A stretch of 64,000 bases of DNA from Methanocalculus taiwanensis. Lineage in GTDB: Archaea > Halobacteriota > Methanomicrobia > Methanomicrobiales > Methanocorpusculaceae. The stretch spans positions 124,001 to 188,000 of the forward strand of contig NZ_VOTZ01000002.1 of NCBI RefSeq assembly GCF_024372745.1. The letters run 5' to 3'. A program made the translations under genes and the position numbers. The notes beneath the pieces were generated by a model. That model was not told the DNA's origin. It saw only the letters and a list, made by a program, of their open reading frames with translations, and did no database searches. Shown here piece after piece: positions 56,998-64,000 of the stretch (positions are counted from its first letter, which is position 1; each line of letters opens with the position of its first letter).

Positions 56998-59900
56998 ATG
57001 GACACACGTTTCCTTATTCTCTCTCTGGCACTGATTCTGCTGCTAACAGCTGGAACAGTGGCTGCAGCACCATTTGCCGGTGAACCGCAGCATGTAATAA
57101 TTGTAATGAAAGACCGACCCGCTGATGATGCGGATTATCTCGAACTGAATGCTTTTGCTGAAGCATCGCAACGGGATATCATCTCATCTGTCAATCGGAT
57201 GAGTGTGGATGAGCCGAGATCTCTCTGGTCGGTGAATGCGATTGCCGCGACCCTCACCGAAGAGCAGGTGAAGCAGGTCGCCGCCCGGCCGGATGTGGCC
57301 CGGGTAGTGCCTGATCGGATCGTTACCCTGGATCTCACCAAAGACACTGGTTTGGCAGAGAATGGTGACCGCCGTATGCGATTCTTCAGGCCTGCAACTG
57401 ACAATGAGATCGAATGGATCGATCCGGCCTACCCCTATGAAGAAGACATTGCCTGGGGCGTCTCCTGGATCGAAGCGCCTGAGGTCTGGGCAAACGGGTT
57501 TGACGGAACCGGGGTAACAGTCGCGGTTATCGATACCGGGATCAAGGCCGATCATCCGGATCTTGCCGGAAAGATCGTCGGTTGGGCAGATCTCGTCAAC
57601 AGCCGCACCGATCCCTATGATGATCATGGCCACGGCACACACTGTGCAGGCACCGTTGCCGGGATGGGCGCAGGTGGTATCTACACAGGGGTTGCACCGG
57701 GTGCTGACCTGATTGGGGTAAAGGTTTTTAATTCGGGTGGATCCGGAAATACCTCTACTGTTCTTGCGGGTTTTGAGAAAGCTGTTGAACTGGGAGCGGA
57801 TGTGATCTCATATAGTGGGGGAGCAATTGGTTTTGACTCTGACTGGGATGAAATTGTGCTGGATAGCTCTGAAGGTATTGATATTCCCATAAACGTGTCC
57901 AATTTTAATGATGGCTTTGATCCGACGTTTATCCTTCTCTGGCTGGAGTCACGAAATAATGAGGAACTTGAAATCACCATGCGCCAGCCAAATGGTTCGG
58001 TCTATCAGGGTGTCGATTGTGACTGGTATGATACACCATGTCCTCCGGAATGGGGTATGCTCAAATATATTGGTAATGCTGCCCTTGCTCCAGGTGAATG
58101 GACACTCACTATCCAAAATCCTTCACTGAATACAAGCGAAAAAATATGGCATTCAGGAACAGGGTATGACCTGAATAATATCCTGTACCAGAGATTTAAC
58201 CTGACAGATCATATGGAGGGCCTTGAATCCCTCACATTCAATATCTCCACCAGATATGCCATGGAAACCTCATATGATTATGGCTATGTGGAGGTGCTGG
58301 ATACTCAGTCACAGCAATGGTTCCCACTCCTTGTTCTGAATGGTCGGGGAAGCGGAGTTTATTCGGTTAATCTCACACCTTTCGTTCTGGGTCAGGCCCC
58401 ACCACCTGGACCGATGCCACCAATCGGGCCATACAGTGTCGAGCAGACTACCGGGCCGACGTATCTCGATCTCCGGTTACGATATGAGACCGATTCCAGT
58501 ATTATATGGGATGGATGGTTCATCGACTGGATGGCAATCCCCGAGATCGGATTCTATGATGATGCATCCGGAGATGCAGGATGGACTGCAGATCCCGCTG
58601 AAGGTGGCTGGAGCCGGATCAGTGATAGTGATGAGATCTATTATGAATGGCTCATATGCTATGCAGATAACGGGACCAGCCTCACGTCCCAGTCTGCAAA
58701 CAGGATCGTTGAAAATGGCACGGTCTTTGTGACATCCGCTGGCAATAAAGGAGAATATGGTCTCCGGAGCATCGGCGCCCCGGCAGCTGCAGAGAAGGTG
58801 ATTGCTGTTGGTGCGACTGGACAAAGTCAGGATTATATCGCTTTTTCGAGCAGCCGCGGTCCAGCGGGATGGGGTAATAATCTGCGTATTAAACCGGATG
58901 TGACAGCACCAGGACAGTATATCCTCTCCACTTCAGTCAATGGCGGATATACGTATATGTCCGGCACCTCGATGGCATGCCCTCATGTCTCCGGAATTGC
59001 CGCATTGCTACTCCAGGCAAACAGCACGCTCTCTCCGAATGACGTGAAGACGATCATCACTGAGACGGCAGTCGATCTCGGCCCTGAGGGCCCGGACTAT
59101 GATTACGGATATGGCAGGGTAAGTGCCTGGGCGGCAATCGAAGAAGTGACGCCGCTTGTTCCACCCACATATGATGCACCCATGCTGCATGCCGGGTTCG
59201 GATTTGGCAATCTGAAGATGGGTGAGCCGAATGTGATAACCGCGATCTCGTGGAACGGGACACCACTTGATGGTGAAAATATCCACTTCAGAATCTGGAG
59301 TGGCCAGCAGGAGTTCCTGAACACAACAAATGTAACAAATGCCCATGGTATGGCGACGGCATCATTTGTGCCAAATGCATCCGGAAGCTATTCGTATGAT
59401 GTCCGGGATGCCTACGGGAATTCCGTGAGTGGCTCAATCATGACCCGCACTACTGCCAGTCCAAGGGAACTGTTTCTCTTTGATACCGTGAATAAAGACT
59501 ATTATACGGTTCCAAATGAGACTGTCCCTATAAAGTACACTCTTGTCGATCCGCAGACTCTGGATCCATATGCAGGGGATGTGCGGATGGTGATCAGCGC
59601 TTCGATCTTTGGCCAGGAACAACCAGTTTGGGTTGAATATCTCAATGAGACAATCACCCCGGTGAATGGGACAATTGAGAAGGCGTTTAATGTCTCGGGG
59701 ATGGAAACAAACCGGGCAGAGATTGTACTTGCTCCAGTTGCAAATCTCACACAGGCCCGCTTCTATGGAGATATTAATGTCAATACTAATGATTTTGTCA
59801 ATCAGGAAGTGAAACCCTCCGTCACAATCGCAGAGAAGAAAGGGAATGCAACACTTCTTGTGAAACAGTATACGTTCCTTGATGCGCAGCCTGTACCGGA

Positions 59901-62124
59901 CGGGATCTTCCAACTTCCGGTCGTCTGGCTCTATGAGGTGGATGTCAAAGCTCTCTCCCTGCAGTTCCCCGATCAGACTGCTGAACTCTTATCAGGCATG
60001 ATACAGAAGCTGACGCCGGAATATGCCGATCTCTTTGCCGAGATCCAGAATATGCAGGAAAATACCCGGTTAATTCCATATGAAACAAAGAACGGAATCG
60101 GGAAGGTGACCGTGCCGGTGCCGGATGGCGCATACCTGGGAGTTGTACTCTCACACTGGTATGATGATGACGACCATAACGGACCATACTCAGAATTATC
60201 TGAGTATCAGGCTCTCATCATAGTGGATCCCTGGCCTTTTGAGTTCCATCCGAGTGCCCCGTTGGTTGAGCCCAACCGCGATCTCTTCATCTCTGGTGAC
60301 TGGAAGGGTGCCTTTGCAGAGGATGCACGGAGCATCGCTCCAGGAACCGAGATGAATCTCACCTGTTATCTTCAGAACAAGGCAGGAGAGCCTGTCGCAG
60401 GAACAGTGTATCTCTATACAAGCGATTCCTCGGCTATCGTGACAACCGGATCTGACGGGTATGGACATGCAACCCTGCCTGCGGTTATCAGGTTCGAGGA
60501 TGCATGGGGGTACAATCAACTCCAGGTGGTCGGCCTCTCCGGGGATGCCTACAGCTATACCTATGTCTCCCCGCCATACGAATGGGTGACCATCACCGGC
60601 GAGTTTACTGATAGTGGAAACTCCGGGGTGCTCCGGGCAGGAACTGCCGTCTACACCCCGGATGGTGAGCCGATCCCGATGCCAGGAATCTTTGAGGTTT
60701 CCAGAACCGGTGTTGTCGAGAGCTATATGGGCTCCCAGTGGTGGGGTGCGTCTGCATCACTCCTGTCATCATATTTGACTGGAACAGGATTCTTTGCGGA
60801 GACCGTCCCATATGGCGCATACGAGACCACCGTTGCCGTGAAGGACTGGTTCTGGCGTGGCGGCTATAGCCAGGGGAACTGGTGGGTTTACTCCACGTAC
60901 CTTGGTGCAACTCCGCTTACAATCGCAAACCCGCCACCTGAGTTTGCAGAGCATGCAGGCTGGATCAATGTCAATGTCCAGATGGCAGATGGAGCATCTG
61001 GAGTGCCGATATATCTCGTCTATGATACTGTTGGTCCGGACAGGTACATGACCGGCTTTTTTGGCGACTTAGCCAGTTCTTCTACAATGAGCACATCTGA
61101 GAGCATATACACCGATATGTTCGGCGCAGCGGATATCCAGACAACCGGTCCCGATGGCAGTGCCACCCTGAAGATGTATGTGCCTGAGAACAGCCAGGTC
61201 TGGTGGGAGATCGGCGGCGGAACGCCTGACCGCGTCTTTACGACACAGTCCGGCTACACCATCCAGGATACACCCCCTGAGCCGGTTGCACCTGTTGCGA
61301 ACTTCATTGGTGTGCCAGCCACTGGCCCTGCCCCCCTGACCGTCAGGTTCACCGATACTTCAACGGGAGTTCCGACATCATGGACATGGAACTTCGGGGA
61401 TGGAACAAACTCAACTGAACGGCACCCAACGAAGATCTATCAGAATCATGGTGTCTACACCGTCAGCCTGACTGCTACAAATGAACAGGGGCAGAACACC
61501 ACCACAAAGGCGGGCTACATCACCGTCCTCCAGCCAACGACGATCATGGCCGGAAATTCTGTGATCCCGACAGGCATGAACAGGACAACCGGAGTGTCTG
61601 TTTCCAATATGCAGAATATGACTGCAGTTGGTTTGAACCTGACATTTGATCAGACGCTGGTACAGCTCACCGCAGTTCGCCCGAATGCATCGGTTGAGAA
61701 CAAAGTTGAAGGATTTGTGACAGAGATTGACAACACCACCGGAAAACTCAACCTCTCCATGACACTCCAACCAGGAATCGATCAGGGTGCTGAGCCGATG
61801 CAGATTATTGATCTGGTATTTGCTGCAGAACAGAAGATCGGATCATGTCCAATCACCTATACCAGATCGGAGTTCAGCGGAGGTGTATCCGGTGACGTGC
61901 AGCCATTTGTTATTGTTGATGATGGATCACTCCGGGTACGTATGCGGGGTGATTTCAATGACAACGGCAGGATCGATATTGGGGATGTCGCACGGGTTGC
62001 CTATATGGCGGCCGGGCTTATCACCGTAGATCTTGAGGCAGATTTTAATGGAGATGGTGTTGTTGATGCCGCAGATGCAGCAAAGATTGCATATGTCTAT
62101 GTGGGGAAGTACCATGAACTTTAA
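56998..62124 (+). CDS. Giant subtilase (S8) with catalytic-domain insertion, PKD, cohesin and dockerin modules
   Basis: About 1,708 residues (an in-frame GTG at 56989 would add three). Signal peptide, an N-terminal propeptide-like region, then an S8 protease whose triad is intact: Asp in VAVIDTGI, His in DDHGHGTHCAG, Ser in MSGTSMACPH, with the oxyanion Asn in SAGN. Some 285 residues with a PPC-like and an immune-inhibitor-A-like beta-sandwich are inserted between the His and Ser blocks. Long beta-rich modules follow, then PKD (about 1435-1510), cohesin (about 1517-1650) and a dockerin with two EF-like loops (GDFNDNGRIDIGDV, ADFNGDGVVDAADA). Secreted; presumably Ca2+-dependent. Many NxS/T sites. 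Confidence 0.9.
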   Translation: MDTRFLILSLALILLLTAGTVAAAPFAGEPQHVIIVMKDRPADDADYLELNAFAEASQRDIISSVNRMSVDEPRSLWSVNAIAATLTEEQVKQVAARPDVARVVPDRIVTLDLTKDTGLAENGDRRMRFFRPATDNEIEWIDPAYPYEEDIAWGVSWIEAPEVWANGFDGTGVTVAVIDTGIKADHPDLAGKIVGWADLVNSRTDPYDDHGHGTHCAGTVAGMGAGGIYTGVAPGADLIGVKVFNSGGSGNTSTVLAGFEKAVELGADVISYSGGAIGFDSDWDEIVLDSSEGIDIPINVSNFNDGFDPTFILLWLESRNNEELEITMRQPNGSVYQGVDCDWYDTPCPPEWGMLKYIGNAALAPGEWTLTIQNPSLNTSEKIWHSGTGYDLNNILYQRFNLTDHMEGLESLTFNISTRYAMETSYDYGYVEVLDTQSQQWFPLLVLNGRGSGVYSVNLTPFVLGQAPPPGPMPPIGPYSVEQTTGPTYLDLRLRYETDSSIIWDGWFIDWMAIPEIGFYDDASGDAGWTADPAEGGWSRISDSDEIYYEWLICYADNGTSLTSQSANRIVENGTVFVTSAGNKGEYGLRSIGAPAAAEKVIAVGATGQSQDYIAFSSSRGPAGWGNNLRIKPDVTAPGQYILSTSVNGGYTYMSGTSMACPHVSGIAALLLQANSTLSPNDVKTIITETAVDLGPEGPDYDYGYGRVSAWAAIEEVTPLVPPTYDAPMLHAGFGFGNLKMGEPNVITAISWNGTPLDGENIHFRIWSGQQEFLNTTNVTNAHGMATASFVPNASGSYSYDVRDAYGNSVSGSIMTRTTASPRELFLFDTVNKDYYTVPNETVPIKYTLVDPQTLDPYAGDVRMVISASIFGQEQPVWVEYLNETITPVNGTIEKAFNVSGMETNRAEIVLAPVANLTQARFYGDINVNTNDFVNQEVKPSVTIAEKKGNATLLVKQYTFLDAQPVPDGIFQLPVVWLYEVDVKALSLQFPDQTAELLSGMIQKLTPEYADLFAEIQNMQENTRLIPYETKNGIGKVTVPVPDGAYLGVVLSHWYDDDDHNGPYSELSEYQALIIVDPWPFEFHPSAPLVEPNRDLFISGDWKGAFAEDARSIAPGTEMNLTCYLQNKAGEPVAGTVYLYTSDSSAIVTTGSDGYGHATLPAVIRFEDAWGYNQLQVVGLSGDAYSYTYVSPPYEWVTITGEFTDSGNSGVLRAGTAVYTPDGEPIPMPGIFEVSRTGVVESYMGSQWWGASASLLSSYLTGTGFFAETVPYGAYETTVAVKDWFWRGGYSQGNWWVYSTYLGATPLTIANPPPEFAEHAGWINVNVQMADGASGVPIYLVYDTVGPDRYMTGFFGDLASSSTMSTSESIYTDMFGAADIQTTGPDGSATLKMYVPENSQVWWEIGGGTPDRVFTTQSGYTIQDTPPEPVAPVANFIGVPATGPAPLTVRFTDTSTGVPTSWTWNFGDGTNSTERHPTKIYQNHGVYTVSLTATNEQGQNTTTKAGYITVLQPTTIMAGNSVIPTGMNRTTGVSVSNMQNMTAVGLNLTFDQTLVQLTAVRPNASVENKVEGFVTEIDNTTGKLNLSMTLQPGIDQGAEPMQIIDLVFAAEQKIGSCPITYTRSEFSGGVSGDVQPFVIVDDGSLRVRMRGDFNDNGRIDIGDVARVAYMAAGLITVDLEADFNGDGVVDAADAAKIAYVYVGKYHEL

Positions 62125-62125
62125 A

Positions 62126-62134
62126 TTTTTTTTT
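62126..62134 (+). terminator. T-tract terminator after the subtilase gene
   Basis: Nine consecutive T residues immediately after the stop codon, then ATTTAT. A U-rich tract at this place is a typical archaeal transcription end. It separates the subtilase transcript from the following gene. Confidence 0.6.
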
Positions 62135-62249
62135 ATTTATGTGAGGTGAAGAGAAGAACGTTTATCTGTCTTTAGGATATGTATTAGAACATCACCAACT
62201 ATGGAGTGTGTGTGAACCTATCGTGATTACTGAATGGAAGTGAAGAACT

Positions 62250-64000
62250 ATGATGATTGGAAAGAAGACGATTGCACTTATTCTCATCTTTTCCTGCCTG
62301 ATCGGCATTGCGTTTGCAGGTACAGGCGGAGAGGAGGTGGAAGCAGGTATTCCCACCGGGACACTGTTCTCCACCACTGATGAGGAGACCGGATTTGATG
62401 ATCTGGAACAGGCAGATCCGGATGTACTGACTGCGGGCGATGACCAGGCAGAATTGAACTTTGAGGCGCTTGTACAGCAGAATGCTGATTCAAAGCTGGC
62501 TTTAGGCTCTGTGACTGTTGAAGGGGGACAGAATGCCGAGATTCTGGTATCTGTTGCAAACCTCACCGGTGCAACAGGGATTGGATTTGATGTAATGTTT
62601 GATCCGACTGTCCTTGGGGTTGAAAATGTCACTGCTACGCCACAGGCTCCTGTGAATACGTCTGTGACATGGCATGTCGAGACATACCATTTTCACGAAG
62701 GTTTCCTCAGAGTTTCAATGACTCATGATTCCTTAACTGTCGGACAAACACCTCTTGCAGTTGCGAAGATTACCTTCAACACAACACGTGTCGATGAGGA
62801 AGTCACCAGAGAATTATGGCCACAGGGAGAATGGAGCGCCACTGAGTTCGATCCGGTGCCCTTCAGGTATTCAGTACCGGGAACTGTGACGATAACACCT
62901 CCGCCGCCACCGGTACTCCCTGATCTGACCGGAGTTTTAGATCCAGCCCCGCCTCAGTTTGTTAAGAAATATCAGAACGGTTCGATATTCTTAGATCCAA
63001 CCTTCGTCATCCGGAATATCGGTCTTGCACCCGTTACTGAAAGTGAAGATTTTGATGTCGACGTATTCTTTGTAGGGCAAAAGGGATCCTGGACATTGAC
63101 TGAGAGGATTGATGCAGGCAGCAACTTTACCTTAAAGACAGATGCTTCCATCTACAATGACTCCCGTCCGATTGAGGTTCGGCAGAGAGGGAGGATCCCC
63201 GGAGTCGAAACGACACTTGTTATTGAAGCTGGAGCTGACATATCAATTGGTCTAAAAGAGATCGCCATTCATATCAACCCGGATCGAAGAGTAGAGGAGA
63301 TTCGGTATGATAACAATAACCTCTCTACCCAGGTAACATTGACATATCCCGATCTTCAGCCGGTACTTGATACCGAATTAATCCAGGGTATCTCAAGCAG
63401 CGAAACTGTGATTCATGAAAATGTTCTTCCCGGGACTCACAGAGTTACCTATGGAGTGGAAAATGATGGTGGAGTCTTCTCAGTACCTACATATCTCCGT
63501 GTTGCACGGGATGGAGTAAACACGTTCTATTCGATCCCGGCTCTCCAGCCAGGCGAGAACTGGACCCAAAGCGAAACGATCACCCTTGATAAGACAAAGG
63601 GCACAAAGACGTATTCTGTTGAAGTGAACTCATATGGACCGGCCCAGGAGGAACCAACCGAGCGTATTCTCCATCCGGATCAGGGTCAGCTTTCTAAGAC
63701 CATCACCTCGGATTATGCCTCATTCAAACCCGTGACGGTAGTATTTGATCATATTACCGGAGCAGTTGGCGATACCAAGGTTCTTCCGGTCACTCTCACG
63801 AATGTCTCAACCGGAGCTCCGGTTCGATCATTTTCCATTCCGGTAACATATGACCCTGCTGTCTGTATCTATCAGGGTGCAATTAATATTGCTCCTGGTG
63901 TGAGTGTCACAAACCCAGGTTATGGACGTTTACTCGTCACAGGTACTAATGTAAATTATAATTTCAACATAAAGGTTGCCGATCTCCAGTTCAGGGCCCA
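62250..64000 (+). CDS. Exported multi-domain cohesin protein, incomplete at the window end
   Basis: An uninterrupted frame from ATG 62250 (or the adjacent ATG 62253) to the window edge, 583 residues so far. Signal peptide (KKTIALILIFSCLIGIAFA), then a first cohesin-like domain at about residues 85-215 (VTVEGGQNAEILVSVANLTG, IGFDVMFDPTVLGVENVT), two CARDB-like adhesion repeats at about 225-470 (PDLTGVLDPAPPQFV; YPDLQPVLDTELI), and a second cohesin beginning near 490 (AVGDTKVLPVTLTNVSTG, PVTYDPAVCIYQG). Likely a scaffold for dockerin-bearing partners. The C-terminus, and so any anchor or dockerin, is out of view. Confidence 0.8.
   Translation, partial: MMIGKKTIALILIFSCLIGIAFAGTGGEEVEAGIPTGTLFSTTDEETGFDDLEQADPDVLTAGDDQAELNFEALVQQNADSKLALGSVTVEGGQNAEILVSVANLTGATGIGFDVMFDPTVLGVENVTATPQAPVNTSVTWHVETYHFHEGFLRVSMTHDSLTVGQTPLAVAKITFNTTRVDEEVTRELWPQGEWSATEFDPVPFRYSVPGTVTITPPPPPVLPDLTGVLDPAPPQFVKKYQNGSIFLDPTFVIRNIGLAPVTESEDFDVDVFFVGQKGSWTLTERIDAGSNFTLKTDASIYNDSRPIEVRQRGRIPGVETTLVIEAGADISIGLKEIAIHINPDRRVEEIRYDNNNLSTQVTLTYPDLQPVLDTELIQGISSSETVIHENVLPGTHRVTYGVENDGGVFSVPTYLRVARDGVNTFYSIPALQPGENWTQSETITLDKTKGTKTYSVEVNSYGPAQEEPTERILHPDQGQLSKTITSDYASFKPVTVVFDHITGAVGDTKVLPVTLTNVSTGAPVRSFSIPVTYDPAVCIYQGAINIAPGVSVTNPGYGRLLVTGTNVNYNFNIKVADLQFRA

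Overview
This window comes from a hydrogenotrophic methanogenic archaeon, most likely of the order Methanomicrobiales (in the direction of Methanocalculus, Methanocorpusculum, Methanospirillum or Methanoregula). The grounds are a tungsten/molybdenum formylmethanofuran dehydrogenase, two different energy-converting [NiFe] hydrogenases (Eha-type and Mbh-type), coenzyme F420 biosynthesis (CofE), and archaeal information-processing genes (proteasome beta, aCPSF1, TFE, Sec61-beta, aTrm56). Several genes also appear to have leaderless, TATA-proximal starts. The species cannot be fixed from the sequence alone. Genes are packed tightly, with many ATGA-type stop/start overlaps.

Layout. (1) 1-6430: the distal part of an Eha hydrogenase operon runs without a break into fwdDBAC, so the low-potential electron source and the CO2-fixing enzyme share one coupled transcription unit. 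(2) 6436-13881: housekeeping genes: a zinc-ribbon protein, cofE, Sec61-beta facing an orphan amidohydrolase across a shared TATA element, a universal stress protein, a CBS protein, proteasome beta, aCPSF1 nuclease and an MFS carrier. (3) 13901-24292: an accessory stretch with a deaminase, a secreted beta-propeller protein, a large REC-PAS-kinase, a GyrI-like protein, a decayed lipoprotein gene, a PEGA-repeat surface protein, tRNA-Leu(GAG), an ACT-domain regulator and two gene-poor spacers that share a dispersed repeat. (4) 24293-31357: an HD protein, TFE, ATP-grasp and aTrm56 cluster, then the homocysteine-forming sulfur cluster (DUF39-CBS, NIL-ferredoxin, UPF0280), Nif3 and a SWIM protein. 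(5) 31417-36754: alaS, a membrane-tethered winged-helix regulator, hisH and a PUA/PAPS-reductase-like enzyme. (6) 37095-45204: a complete 14-gene mbhA-N operon (Mrp-type Na+/H+ antiporter module plus [NiFe] hydrogenase), met head-on by a hydrogenase maturation protease. (7) 45983-56014: a sugar-nucleotide epimerase, membrane proteins and a seven-gene MoxR/DUF58-type membrane operon. (8) 56155-64000: three consecutive exported proteins carrying cohesin modules, one of them a 1,700-residue subtilase that also carries PKD and dockerin modules.

How it fits together. Eha and Mbh both interconvert H2/ferredoxin and an ion gradient. Eha is physically linked to formylmethanofuran formation (anaplerotic or first-step electrons), while Mbh is linked to Na+/H+ exchange. 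The most unusual region is the right end, which reads like a cell-surface cohesin-dockerin protein assembly built around a protease, and it continues past the window. The Eha-Fwd linkage, with an apparently fused ferredoxin between the two modules, is the other observation most worth following up.
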